From CAZWKQ01 sp964634005 (GTDB lineage Bacteria > Bacteroidota > Bacteroidia > Bacteroidales > JACABE01): a DNA stretch of 64,000 nt. Position numbers and translations under genes: made by a program. Location: the NCBI GenBank assembly GCA_964634005.1, contig CAZWKQ010000011.1, positions 1 to 64,000 of the forward strand. Direction: 5' to 3'. This document shows positions 1 to 8,401 of this stretch, piece after piece. Numbering within the stretch: the stretch's first letter is position 1; each line of letters starts with the position of its first letter. The notes below the pieces were generated by a model, which worked only from the letters and a program-made list of their open reading frames with translations, was not told where the DNA came from and did no database searches.

Positions 1-60
1 CATTAGAATTTTTATGTGTAAAAATACTTTTTTTTTCTATTGCGGAATTTGGGTTAAATC

Positions 61-95
61 AAAGGGCAATCTGCTATTAAAGCAAACTGCCCTTT
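61..95. repeat. Imperfect hairpin beyond the TPR gene
   Basis: AAAGGGCA (61-68) and TGCCCTTT (88-95), an 8-bp stem. It lies past the stop of the minus-strand TPR gene; no clear T run, so a weak terminator at most. Bases 1-60 show nothing recognisable. Confidence 0.45.
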
Positions 96-116
96 AAACT
101 ATATTAAGAAATTGAA

Positions 117-806
117 TTATTGGTTTAACATTGTTTTAGCTCTTGCAATATGCTTATCTACTTCCCTGCTTTCCTGCGATTTAAAGAATTCTTTTTTAAT
201 TCTTTCGTACGATTTAAGAGCATTAGTCCAATCGTTTTTTTCTTCAAACACAAAAGCTGCTTTCATTAACGCTTGAGGTGAAATAAAATCGTTTTTGTTT
301 TTATCGGCAGCTTTTAAATAATATTCGGAAGCTTTGTCCAAATCATTAAGTTCAACATAAGCATCTCCTATTGCAATCAATGCCATAGGGCCTACCATTT
401 TATCGTCTGAATCAAAATCTTTTAAGTACTTGATAGCATCCTCAAATTGACCTTTTTTCAAATATATGATTCCGGTATAATATTTACTTAAGTTTGCAGC
501 CTTTGTAATGCCATAATTATCAATTATTTCCAAAAAACCGGCATGTTCACCATCGCCATTCAATGCCAAGTCGAGTGAATCGAGTTCGAAATATTTTTCG
601 GCCACAAACATTTCTGCATGAGCCTTTGTTTCTTTTGGTTTCAAATAAAGCTGTTTGTATCCGAAATATATTAATACTACTCCTACAACAACGCTTAATA
701 CAATTATAATTTTCTTCTGATGTTTTTCGATAAATTGTTCAGTTTTGCTTAAAGCTTCTTCAACTGCAATAATTTTTCCTTCGGTGTTGTCTTGTTTTTT
801 AGCCAT
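117..806 (-). CDS. Membrane-anchored tetratricopeptide repeat protein
   Basis: 229 residues. A charged N-terminus is followed by one transmembrane helix (about residues 32-50), then a TPR region (about 95-225) with typical alternating small/aromatic positions. The topology resembles YfgM/BamD-like helpers: a short cytoplasmic tail and an extracytoplasmic TPR domain for protein-protein contacts. In many Bacteroidota a protein of this type sits next to ribH; the downstream neighbour lies outside the window. A promoter lies just upstream (829-857). The role in envelope or division chaperoning is inferred from architecture only. Confidence 0.85.
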   Translation of the reverse strand: MAKKQDNTEGKIIAVEEALSKTEQFIEKHQKKIIIVLSVVVGVVLIYFGYKQLYLKPKETKAHAEMFVAEKYFELDSLDLALNGDGEHAGFLEIIDNYGITKAANLSKYYTGIIYLKKGQFEDAIKYLKDFDSDDKMVGPMALIAIGDAYVELNDLDKASEYYLKAADKNKNDFISPQALMKAAFVFEEKNDWTNALKSYERIKKEFFKSQESREVDKHIARAKTMLNQ

Positions 807-828
807 ATCTAATTTTTGATTTTGATTG

Positions 829-857
829 CAAAATTAATTTTTTTTTTAAAAAGTCAA
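829..857 (-). promoter_or_regulatory. Bacteroidota-type promoter of the TPR gene
   Basis: Read on the minus strand, a -33 TTG (855-857) is followed after 18 bp by a -7 element TAATTTTG (829-836), matching the Bacteroidota consensus TTG/TAnnTTTG with slightly short spacing. Transcription would begin about 20 nt before the ATG at 806. Confidence 0.55.
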
Positions 858-910
858 TATTTTTTGTTTATAAATATCAAATGCAAAAGCTTTTGATGTT
901 TTTTTTAAAA

Positions 911-1447
911 TTATTCCATTTTAAAAATACTAAAATTTACTTTACCGTAATTTCTGTGTTCAATAAAGTTTGGATGCGATTCAAAATTGTAATTTTTTGA
1001 ATGTTCTATGATAAAAATACCGTTTTGGCTTAGCATTTTTTTATTAAAAACTAAATCGGGAATCTCATTCAAATTGTCTAAATAGTAGGGTGGGTCGGCA
1101 AAAATTAAGTCATAAGTTTGGTTTGAGAATTTCAAAAAATTGAAAACATTTGTTTTTATTAGCTGAATATTGTCAATTTCAAAATTTTCTGCTGTTTTCC
1201 TTATAAAGTCAATACATTTGTAATTATTATCAACAGAAGTTACTTTAATACATCCTCTTGATATAAGTTCAAATGAAATATTGCCTGTACCTGCAAATAA
1301 ATCAAGAGCATTTATAACAGAAAAATCTAATCTGTTTGATAAAATGTTGAATAAACTTTCTTTTGCAAAATCAGTTGTTGGTCTTACCGGTAACTTAGCA
1401 CTTGGTGAAAATCTTCGGCTTTTAAGATATCCACTTATAATTCGCAT
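911..1447 (-). CDS. rsmD: 16S rRNA (guanine(966)-N(2))-methyltransferase RsmD
   Basis: 178 residues, normal for the family. Shows the class I methyltransferase SAM motif DLFAGTGN (49-56) and the N-methyltransferase catalytic motif DPPY (118-121). The N-terminus MRIISG begins like known RsmD proteins. It methylates G966 in 16S rRNA of the assembling 30S subunit. Its start overlaps the end of the DUF3822 gene by 13 bp, so the two are probably translationally coupled; DUF3822 next to rsmD is a recurrent Bacteroidota pairing. Confidence 0.93.
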   Translation of the reverse strand: MRIISGYLKSRRFSPSAKLPVRPTTDFAKESLFNILSNRLDFSVINALDLFAGTGNISFELISRGCIKVTSVDNNYKCIDFIRKTAENFEIDNIQLIKTNVFNFLKFSNQTYDLIFADPPYYLDNLNEIPDLVFNKKMLSQNGIFIIEHSKNYNFESHPNFIEHRNYGKVNFSIFKME

Positions 1448-2310
1448 TTGTTGATATTTAGTAATTTGAAGTAATGGTGCATGGGAACATCTTTAAATAC
1501 TTCTCCGACATTAATCGTTTCCATGCTCTTTGTTATGTTTACCTTATAAAAATACTTGTTAATCATTTGGAACAATGATGAATTATCGGAAATTTTACCT
1601 GTTAGGATTATCTCGGTTTTTTGCTGAACCAACTCGAGTTGTTTTACTACAAGCATAATAAAATACATAAAATCATCATTGGTTTTATACTCAAATATGT
1701 TGTACAACAAAAATTTACCATCTTTAAAAGCAATAATTTCCATTTCATAATAATCAACCGAAATAAATAACTTTTCGCCTTTAAGAGATTGCACATTATA
1801 TAAATGAGATATACTGTTTATAAAACAAGTAGAATCGTGGAATAATTTTGATTTTGGGAATACTTCCGAAAAAACATTAACTATCTTTTCGGGAACACAA
1901 TAAATATTATAAAATTTGAATTTTTGTAAATAATCTGTTTTAACAATCATTTCCTGACAATCGACTTCGAAAAAAGCCAGATAATCTTTTATTTTTTCTT
2001 CTGAATATAGTTCATCAGGAATGAAAATGAAATTATTGTTTTGATAGCAAATATATATCTGGATAAAATTCTTCTTCAGTAAAGGCTCATTCAAACATAA
2101 TTCAGATATGAACCGAGAAATTTCAGAGGATGAATATTTTTCGGTAAAAGAATAACTGACAATTGCAAGAAATTTATTGAGCAAATTGTCAGTTATCGAA
2201 TAACTTAACGATTTTTCCGAAAGTTGTATTGACAATACCAGATTACTAAAAACTTCAGAATCGAGGGCATTGTCAAAATAACTTTCAGTAGGGTTAAGTG
2301 ATATTTTCAT
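1435..2310 (-). CDS. DUF3822 family protein
   Basis: 291 residues, matching in length and position the Bacteroidota DUF3822 family, which resembles the actin/ASKHA-like fold of PilM-type proteins. The start region (LSIQLSEKSLSYSITD) and the later LFISVDYYEMEIIAF and EIILTGKI stretches are consistent with duplicated RNaseH-like beta sheets. No catalytic residues are recognisable. It lies between rsmD (13-bp overlap) and the membrane protein at 2326 (15-bp gap), so all three look like one operon. The function is unknown. Confidence 0.8.
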   Translation of the reverse strand: MKISLNPTESYFDNALDSEVFSNLVLSIQLSEKSLSYSITDNLLNKFLAIVSYSFTEKYSSSEISRFISELCLNEPLLKKNFIQIYICYQNNNFIFIPDELYSEEKIKDYLAFFEVDCQEMIVKTDYLQKFKFYNIYCVPEKIVNVFSEVFPKSKLFHDSTCFINSISHLYNVQSLKGEKLFISVDYYEMEIIAFKDGKFLLYNIFEYKTNDDFMYFIMLVVKQLELVQQKTEIILTGKISDNSSLFQMINKYFYKVNITKSMETINVGEVFKDVPMHHYFKLLNINKCEL

Positions 2311-2325
2311 TTAAAGAATATTTGA

Positions 2326-2949
2326 TTATTCCCAGTTTCCATCTGTTGATGGTTCATCAAGAGAACCAACCTTTAATCCTTCAAATTTATTGGCATCTTT
2401 AGCTTTTGTTTTAAGATTTCTTACAAGCTGTTTATCAAGGCCTATCAAATAATAATCGTAAGGAGCCGATACTTCAAAAACCGGAACATTAATCGAACTT
2501 TTGGTAATAATTGCAGCTTTCAAAATAAATTCTTTGTTGTCAGAATAAGGTATTATACTTATTTTCGATAAGAAATCAGCAGGTTTTTTGCCTTGAAAAA
2601 TCTCATCATAGGGATTTACATAAACAGTATCTCTACTAACAATTTTCATCTTTAGTGCTTGTTCTTCGGTAAGAGTATCGGGAACATTACCAATTTTCTT
2701 GATTATGGGCAATTTCCCATTTTTGAAAAAATCTACCAAAGTATCAAAACCTCCTGCATATTTACCGTTAACACTTTTATAAGTTTGCTGCATGGTTCTG
2801 ATATCTTTTAATTTTTCAATTATTGCAGCTTCTCTTTTACTTACTTCTTCATTGAATCTCACAGGTTTCATTATACTTTCGTATAACAAGTATGCTAATA
2901 ATAAAGCAATTACAACTAGTACAATCTGTAATAAATTTCTTTTTTTCAT
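2326..2949 (-). CDS. Conserved membrane-anchored protein, pseudopilin-like architecture
   Basis: 207 residues: a short basic N-terminus, one hydrophobic helix (about 6-24), a helical stretch with the pattern KLKDIRTMQQTYKSVNGKYAGGFDTL (about 46-71), then a beta-rich domain. The 'helix, then residues about a growing/aligned Gly-Lys-Tyr segment' layout recalls type II/IV pseudopilins, but no prepilin peptidase site (G-F/T-L-x-E) is seen. First gene of the operon with DUF3822 and rsmD. A TAAATTTG -7 element (2978-2985) lies upstream. I cannot assign a function. Confidence 0.75.
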   Translation of the reverse strand: MKKRNLLQIVLVVIALLLAYLLYESIMKPVRFNEEVSKREAAIIEKLKDIRTMQQTYKSVNGKYAGGFDTLVDFFKNGKLPIIKKIGNVPDTLTEEQALKMKIVSRDTVYVNPYDEIFQGKKPADFLSKISIIPYSDNKEFILKAAIITKSSINVPVFEVSAPYDYYLIGLDKQLVRNLKTKAKDANKFEGLKVGSLDEPSTDGNWE

Positions 2950-3071
2950 ATTTTTGAAATGATTAATTTTTTATTTGCAAATTTATTATTTTTTTCAAAA
3001 CATTTCTTTTCAAGTAAACTTTTTTTTAAAACTCTGTAAATCATTATAAAATATTGCTTAACAAGATATTA

Positions 3072-4487
3072 TCATTTTAACTCTAAATGATTCACATCAC
3101 AACCGATAGAATAGTACTTATTTATAAGAGATGCTATTCTTTCGGCACAATAAACAGAACGATGCTGCCCGCCTGTGCATCCAAAATTTATCATTAGATT
3201 AGTAAATCCTCTTTCAATATAATTATCTATCGAAATTTTAACGATACTAAATACATAATCAATAAACTGTTTAACAACAATTTCATTTTCGAAATATGAT
3301 ATAATTTCTTTGTCAAGACCGGTAAAGTGTTTCAGTTGTTCAATTCTTCCGGGATTAGGCAAAGCTCTGCAATCAAACACAAAGCCCCCTCCGTTTCCGC
3401 TTTTGTCTTTGGGTAAGTTTTTTTTGTACGAAAAACTGTTTATTTCTACATTAAGTTTTTGAGTATTAATAATTTTATGAACTTTATTGGATAATGGAAT
3501 TTGTTGAAGAATACTTTTTAAATAGTTTATTTTAATCGGCAAAACAGTATTATTTAATATCCAATCTAAATTCTTTAATGCATAAGGTATACTTTGAAGA
3601 AAAATGGTTTTGTTTTCATAAAATCCTCTAAAGCCGTACGCTCCCATAGCTTGAAGTATTCTGATTAGCGAAAAACCATAGTAATATTCGGTAAACTTAT
3701 TTTTGTCGAATTTTATGTAATCACTTAATTTTTCCAGATAATAGTCGTAAAGAATTTTACGACTTTCCATATCTAAATCGGCTTTAGCATCCCAAAGCAA
3801 AGAAGCAATATCATATTGCAAAGGACCTTTTCGTCCCCCTTGAAAATCAATAAAATACAACTTGTTTTTATGTAGCATTATGTTTCTCGACTGAAAATCG
3901 CGGTACATAAAATAATCGTTATCGGCAGTAAGCAAATAATCAGTTAGTTTAGTAAAGTCTTCTTCAAGTTTTTGTTCATCAAACTGAATTTGTGATAGTT
4001 TTAAAAAATAGTACTTAGAGTAATTTAAATCCCAAGATATTGATTGCCTGTCGAACTTTTCACGTGGGTAACACTTTGAGAAATCCAAGCCATTGACACT
4101 TTTAATTTGAAATTTCGGTAATTCATCAATGACTTTTTTATACATTTTAAAAATCCGCTCTTTGCCCGATTTGCTATTTTTATGTTTTAGTATAAATGAA
4201 TAAAGAGTTTCGTCACCTAAATCATTTAATAGATATAATTTTTTTTCATGATTTACTGCTAAAACCTCCGGAACATTTAGATTTATAGACAAGAAATGTT
4301 TAGAAAGTTCAAAAAAAGCTGTATTTTCTCTAATATCTGCATTTTCTACTCCTATACATAGGTAGTTTTGACTTTTAATTATGTAATATTTTCTGTTAGA
4401 GCCCGATTCTGGTAATAACTCTATAGAATAAGGCTTTTCATTAGCCCAACTGATAAATAAATCTTCTAAACTTTTTATTTCTTTCAT
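3072..4487 (-). CDS. Aminoglycoside phosphotransferase-like kinase fused to RapZ C-terminal domain
   Basis: 471 residues in two parts. Residues 1 to about 330 are an APH/choline-kinase-like fold: catalytic-loop RDFQSRN (196-202, with D197 and N202) and metal-binding IDFQGG (213-218, D214). Residues about 345-471 match the C-terminal domain of RapZ, including DCRALPNPG and GCTGGQHRS (about 436-444). In E. coli RapZ this domain senses glucosamine-6-phosphate and guides RNase E to GlmZ, and its partner is a P-loop kinase; here the partner is an APH-like kinase resembling sugar anomeric kinases such as AmgK. The Brenner motif has Arg where His is usual (YRD). A sugar-kinase role tied to cell-wall precursors is inference. 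Confidence 0.85.
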   Translation of the reverse strand: MKEIKSLEDLFISWANEKPYSIELLPESGSNRKYYIIKSQNYLCIGVENADIRENTAFFELSKHFLSINLNVPEVLAVNHEKKLYLLNDLGDETLYSFILKHKNSKSGKERIFKMYKKVIDELPKFQIKSVNGLDFSKCYPREKFDRQSISWDLNYSKYYFLKLSQIQFDEQKLEEDFTKLTDYLLTADNDYFMYRDFQSRNIMLHKNKLYFIDFQGGRKGPLQYDIASLLWDAKADLDMESRKILYDYYLEKLSDYIKFDKNKFTEYYYGFSLIRILQAMGAYGFRGFYENKTIFLQSIPYALKNLDWILNNTVLPIKINYLKSILQQIPLSNKVHKIINTQKLNVEINSFSYKKNLPKDKSGNGGGFVFDCRALPNPGRIEQLKHFTGLDKEIISYFENEIVVKQFIDYVFSIVKISIDNYIERGFTNLMINFGCTGGQHRSVYCAERIASLINKYYSIGCDVNHLELK

Positions 4488-4590
4488 ACTCTTGGGACAA
4501 AATTAGAAAATTTAATTTACAATTATTGAATTATAAATTTATTCGTACTCATTTTTTTAAATTTTGCAAACATTTTTCATGCAATTTTGT

Positions 4591-4598
4591 TAGCTTTG
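4591..4598 (+). promoter_or_regulatory. -7 element of the ferritin-family gene
   Basis: TAGCTTTG fits TAnnTTTG and lies 27 nt before the ATG at 4625. A TTG at 4564-4566 is 24 bp away, longer than ideal. Confidence 0.4.
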
Positions 4599-4624
4599 TA
4601 GAAATTATTTAATAAAATATAACT

Positions 4625-5128
4625 ATGGAAAACAAGACAGCAAGTGACATTTTAAAAGAAGCAATTTTGCTTGAAAGAAGAGGAAAAGCTTTTTACAGCA
4701 ATGTAGCAGAAAAAACCGAAAGTGAAGCGGCAAAAAAAATCTTCACCATAATGGCAGAAGAAGAAGATGAACATATAAAATTTCTATCGCGTCAGTTTGC
4801 TCATTTTATGAAAACAAATACTTTTCTGAAAAACGAAAAGAATGAAACTACAAATGAAGATGTAGTAATGCAAATTCTTTCTGAAGATATTAAAAAGCAA
4901 ATTTCGGCAGCAAGTTTTGAAGCAGCAGCAATTTCGGCAGCTATGGATTTCGAAACAAGAGCAGTTAAAATTTATTCCGAAAGGGCTGAAGCAGCTACAG
5001 ACCCTAATGAAAAAGAACTTTATCAGATGTTAGCCGACTGGGAAAAAGGTCATCATGCTCTTTTACATAAATTAAACGAAGAACTTAAAGAAGAAATCTG
5101 GTACGATAATAATTTTTGGCCTTTCTAA
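4625..5128 (+). CDS. Ferritin-like diiron protein (rubrerythrin family, no rubredoxin domain)
   Basis: 167 residues forming a four-helix bundle with two diiron-ligand helix pairs: an early ERRGKAFY, EEEDEHIKF (EExxH pattern), a third helix with MDFETRAVKIY and a last WEKGHHALLH. There is no C-terminal CxxC pair, so the rubredoxin domain of classic rubrerythrin is absent. Such proteins reduce peroxide or handle iron in the cytoplasm of anaerobes and microaerophiles. The gene stands alone with its own promoter. Confidence 0.85.
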   Translation: MENKTASDILKEAILLERRGKAFYSNVAEKTESEAAKKIFTIMAEEEDEHIKFLSRQFAHFMKTNTFLKNEKNETTNEDVVMQILSEDIKKQISAASFEAAAISAAMDFETRAVKIYSERAEAATDPNEKELYQMLADWEKGHHALLHKLNEELKEEIWYDNNFWPF

Positions 5129-5203
5129 TTACTTATAGACCAATTACATTAAAAACGCAAGCTTCTTAAAAAAATTTCAAAATTTTTAGTTTGCAAATTA
5201 TTT

Positions 5204-5211
5204 TAATTTTG
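5204..5211 (+). promoter_or_regulatory. -7 element of comB, sets the start codon
   Basis: TAATTTTG matches TAnnTTTG; transcription would start near 5217, a few nt before ATG 5224. It makes an upstream TTG at 5191 impossible as the start. Confidence 0.5.
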
Positions 5212-5223
5212 CAAATAAAAAAT

Positions 5224-5943
5224 ATGAATTTTGTTGAAGTTTGCTTTACTCCTATTTTATATAACGAAAGAACTATAAAAGATAACTTTGCCGTAGTTGT
5301 TGTAGATATTCTAAGAGCAACAACATCAATTTGTGCAGCTTTTGCCAATGATGTTTTATCAATAATACCCGTTACAAGTATCGAAGAGGCTAAGGCTTAT
5401 AAGGAACAAGGATATTTAATTGCATCCGAACGCGGAGGCAAAAAGCTCGATTTCGCCGACTTTGGGAATTCTGCTTTTAGCTTTATGAATGAAGAAGTTA
5501 AGGGTAAAACTATCGTATATAGTACAACTAACGGCACCGAAGCCATCGAAATAGCCAAAGATTCGGACGTTTTAGTTATTGGGGCATTTTCAAATTTCGA
5601 TTCATTATCACAATGGCTTATAAATCAAAACTTGAATGTAGTTATACTTTGTTCCGGATGGAAAAACAAATTTAACCTTGAAGACAGTATTTTTGCCGGA
5701 GCATTAACCGAAAAATTAATTAATAACTCTTTTACTACTGAATGTGATTCGGCAAAGGCCGCTATTGATTTATGGAGCATTGCAAAAGAAAATCTATTGG
5801 GATATATCGAAAAAGCTGCTCATCGCGATAGACTCAGAAAGTTAAATCTGGATGATGTACTCGATTTTTCATTCAAATTCAATACCGCTAATGTTGTCCC
5901 TGTTCTTAAAGAAGGTAAATTAATTGATATTTTGAAATACTAG
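5224..5943 (+). CDS. comB: 2-phosphosulfolactate phosphatase family protein (ComB)
   Basis: 239 residues from ATG 5224. Family features: VVVDILRATTSICAAF near the N-terminus, ASERGGKK, YSTTNGTEAI and a GxxxN-E-D-S-I-F-AGAL segment. ComB is a Mg-dependent acid phosphatase that removes phosphate from 2-phosphosulfolactate in coenzyme M synthesis of methanogens; many bacteria without coenzyme M carry it, where its substrate is not established (perhaps sulfolactate or another phospho-acid). The open frame extends upstream to a TTG at 5191, but that lies over the promoter. Its 3' end is 8 bp from the convergent small gene. Confidence 0.85.
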   Translation: MNFVEVCFTPILYNERTIKDNFAVVVVDILRATTSICAAFANDVLSIIPVTSIEEAKAYKEQGYLIASERGGKKLDFADFGNSAFSFMNEEVKGKTIVYSTTNGTEAIEIAKDSDVLVIGAFSNFDSLSQWLINQNLNVVILCSGWKNKFNLEDSIFAGALTEKLINNSFTTECDSAKAAIDLWSIAKENLLGYIEKAAHRDRLRKLNLDDVLDFSFKFNTANVVPVLKEGKLIDILKY

Positions 5944-5951
5944 AAATATTA

Positions 5952-6209
5952 TCAGGAATTTTGCTCTCCTATAATATCAAAAATATTCATTTGATTTGCA
6001 CTTACTGGTTGAGGTGGTTTTAAATCTCCATTTCTTTTTAAAAACTCGCTTATTGCTTGTTTTATGACTTTCTTTGACGTTTTATTATGTACTTTGCAAT
6101 ACAAATCAATTTTTTGTTTCTCGTTTTTCGATATTTTCAGTTCTACTTTGTAAAATTTCCTTTTCTTTTTCTGAGTTTTTCTTTTCTTGTTAGTTTTTAA
6201 TATTTTCAT
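5952..6209 (-). CDS. Small basic ribbon-helix-helix-like protein with QMNIF tail
   Basis: 85 residues. Very Lys-rich N-terminus (1-20), then a strand (YKVELKIS, 20-27) and two helices (about 29-41 and 44-59), which fits the CopG/Arc ribbon-helix-helix DNA-binding fold. After a Pro-rich linker the C-terminus has QMNIF (73-77), resembling the bacterial sliding-clamp-binding pentapeptide QL[SD]LF. No partner gene is adjacent: comB converges and kdsA diverges. Real coding is supported by an ATG, a full small fold and clean spacing. DNA binding and clamp binding are inference. Confidence 0.7.
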   Translation of the reverse strand: MKILKTNKKRKTQKKKRKFYKVELKISKNEKQKIDLYCKVHNKTSKKVIKQAISEFLKRNGDLKPPQPVSANQMNIFDIIGEQNS

Positions 6210-6294
6210 ATCAGAACCATTTGTATTGACTTATTTTTTTTCAAAAGTATAATAATTTTAAAAAGCTATCGTATTTTTACAAAAAAAAATCTTT

Positions 6295-7116
6295 ATGCAA
6301 CAAATAATTACAAATATTCCACAAATAAAATTTACTGATACAAACAACTATTTCCTTATTGCAGGACCATGTATAATTGAAAATGAGGAAATGCCGTTTG
6401 AAATTGCAGAAACAATTAAGTCTATTACCGATAAGCTTCAAATTCCTTATATATTTAAAGCTTCATATAGAAAAGCCAATCGCTCGAAATACGATTCTTT
6501 TCAAGGGATAGGCGATATTAAGGGTCTTGAATTATTAAAAAAAATAAAAGAGAAATATCAAATTCCCGTAATTACAGATGTACACACTGCCGAAGAAGCA
6601 AAAATTGCGTCCAACTATGTTGATATTATTCAAATTCCGGCTTTTTTATGCCGCCAAACCGATTTGCTTATGGCTGCCGGTGAAACCAATAAAGTTGTTA
6701 ACATTAAAAAAGGGCAATTTGTATCGGCACAATCGATGAAATACGCTGCCGAAAAAGTAATGAGTACCGGCAATAAATCCGTAATACTTACTGAACGCGG
6801 AAGTATGTTTGGCTACAACGACCTTATAGTCGATTTCAGAAATATTCCAATTATGAAATCATTTGAAATTCCGGTAGTTGTTGATGTAACTCATTCGTTG
6901 CAACAGCCAAATCAAAGCAGTGGTGTCAGCGGAGGACAACCCGAGCTTATTACATATATTGCTCAAGCTGCTATAGCAGTCGGAGCTGATGGAATATTTT
7001 TAGAAACACACCCCGAACCTCAAAAAGCCAAATCGGACGGAGCTAATATGCTTCGATTATCGGAACTCGAATTACTTTTAACAAAACTGAATAAAATAAG
7101 AAGTGCAATTATTTGA
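6295..7116 (+). CDS. kdsA: 3-deoxy-8-phosphooctulonate synthase (KDO-8-phosphate synthase)
   Basis: 273 residues, normal for KdsA. Conserved stretches: LIAGPCIIENEE (about 22-33), FKASYRKANRSK (about 55-66), ITDVHTAEE, IQIPAFLCRQTDLL, KKGQFVSA, LTERGSMFGYNDL, VDVTHSLQQPN and ETHPEPQKAKSDGANML. It condenses phosphoenolpyruvate with arabinose-5-phosphate to make KDO-8-phosphate for the lipopolysaccharide inner core, in the cytoplasm. The FLCRQTDLL and NNxx-less metal region do not by themselves decide metal dependence. A stem-loop follows (7156-7185). Confidence 0.95.
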   Translation: MQQIITNIPQIKFTDTNNYFLIAGPCIIENEEMPFEIAETIKSITDKLQIPYIFKASYRKANRSKYDSFQGIGDIKGLELLKKIKEKYQIPVITDVHTAEEAKIASNYVDIIQIPAFLCRQTDLLMAAGETNKVVNIKKGQFVSAQSMKYAAEKVMSTGNKSVILTERGSMFGYNDLIVDFRNIPIMKSFEIPVVVDVTHSLQQPNQSSGVSGGQPELITYIAQAAIAVGADGIFLETHPEPQKAKSDGANMLRLSELELLLTKLNKIRSAII

Positions 7117-7155
7117 GTTTAACTAACTACATAATAAGCTGTATATTAGCGTTTT

Positions 7156-7185
7156 AAATATCAAAATTATCTGTTGATATTTTTT
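7156..7185 (+). terminator. Likely rho-independent terminator after kdsA
   Basis: Perfect 9-bp arms AAATATCAA (7156-7164) and TTGATATTT (7174-7182), a 9-nt loop and a T-rich 3' tail. The stem is AT-rich, so strength is uncertain. It overlaps the stop region of the convergent DUF4831 gene. Confidence 0.5.
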
Positions 7186-8350
7186 ATTTTCTTTTCTTTA
7201 TTAATCTCAATCCGCCAGTGTCTTTGTCGAAAAATACTGATATATTGTCATTTGGTAAGCTTGTTGTAATACCAAACTGTGAAATATATTTTTGTGTACT
7301 GTATAATTTTTTATCACCTTGCTTAATCGATAAATCGACTAAAGCAGGGATTCTATAATATAATCCGTGATTTTTTTCTTTCTTTATGTTGTTTTTGTTA
7401 ACATTTCTTTCCACTAAACTATTATAAGCTTTGTCGTTCAATTCAAGAAATATCCAGTCGCCTTCAATCGAATTTTTATCTAAAACACCTTTTGTGTTTG
7501 AGAAACTAAACAATTTATAATTATATATATTTGTTAATGTGTCTTTTATAGGATAACAATAAAAAGAATATATAAATGTGGTTTTATTCTTAATTCCTGT
7601 AAACAATTTTAAATATTCATTTTCCAAATTTTGTAATTCAGAGTACATAAATTCAATATTCTTTTTATCAATAGCTTCTATTTCGCCGGTAATTAAATTA
7701 TATTCAGCTTCTTTGATTTTTGATAAATTTTCGACTATTTCTTTGACTTTTTGCTCTGTTGACTTTTCAATAAATGAAGTTTTGTAATTTTTTTCAATAA
7801 TAAAAGTAGTATCAACTTTTACTTTATTGATAATGGTATCAACCTTTTCATATACATTCAAATCAACCATTTTTCTGAAATTATGAAAATCATTATTATC
7901 AATATCTTTAGATAAATTGCTGAAAAAAATTGAATTTACGTCATTTGATGAATTATCATTAATATTGAAATTAAAGCTCTCGATAATTCCGGATTTCGCT
8001 TTTTGCAGAACAATCTCACTCATGTTCGGAACTACAATAAAGCAATTATTAGAGTCGGGCTCTGTAAGTACATCTACAGAAATATTTTTAATTGAGTAAT
8101 TTACTGAGCTGTATAAAGGGACATTGTTTAACCCGAAGTATTGTCTTGCATATTCGGCATAAGGGCCTTTTATAATATCCTCTCTTTCGATCTCGAAATT
8201 AATTTTTAATACATTACTCGGAAGATAATAATAATAACCATTAATCCCTGATTTATTACTTAATTGCTTTATTTCATAAACTTTATAAGATGTTTTGCAG
8301 GAAAATATTATAAACGATAATAAAACAACAGACAATAATTTAATTTTCAT
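7184..8350 (-). CDS. DUF4831 family lipoprotein
   Basis: 388 residues from ATG 8350. An N-terminal lipoprotein signal, hydrophobic LSVVLLSFIIFS then Cys, is present, so the upstream ATG (8398) would bury the signal and is rejected. The mature part begins YYYLPSNVLKINFEIE and GPYAEYARQYFGL, characteristic of the DUF4831 family of Bacteroidota. It contains a duplicated beta-rich segment separated by a helical stretch (about 190-230). Probably anchored in the outer membrane, function unknown. It is 51 bp from the Na+ symporter gene upstream on the same strand. Confidence 0.8.
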   Translation of the reverse strand: MKIKLLSVVLLSFIIFSCKTSYKVYEIKQLSNKSGINGYYYYLPSNVLKINFEIEREDIIKGPYAEYARQYFGLNNVPLYSSVNYSIKNISVDVLTEPDSNNCFIVVPNMSEIVLQKAKSGIIESFNFNINDNSSNDVNSIFFSNLSKDIDNNDFHNFRKMVDLNVYEKVDTIINKVKVDTTFIIEKNYKTSFIEKSTEQKVKEIVENLSKIKEAEYNLITGEIEAIDKKNIEFMYSELQNLENEYLKLFTGIKNKTTFIYSFYCYPIKDTLTNIYNYKLFSFSNTKGVLDKNSIEGDWIFLELNDKAYNSLVERNVNKNNIKKEKNHGLYYRIPALVDLSIKQGDKKLYSTQKYISQFGITTSLPNDNISVFFDKDTGGLRLIKKRK

Positions 8351-8401
8351 AGTTTTCAGCTTTAAAAATTCATTTACAAAAATATTAATTTTCGGCAATT
8401 A

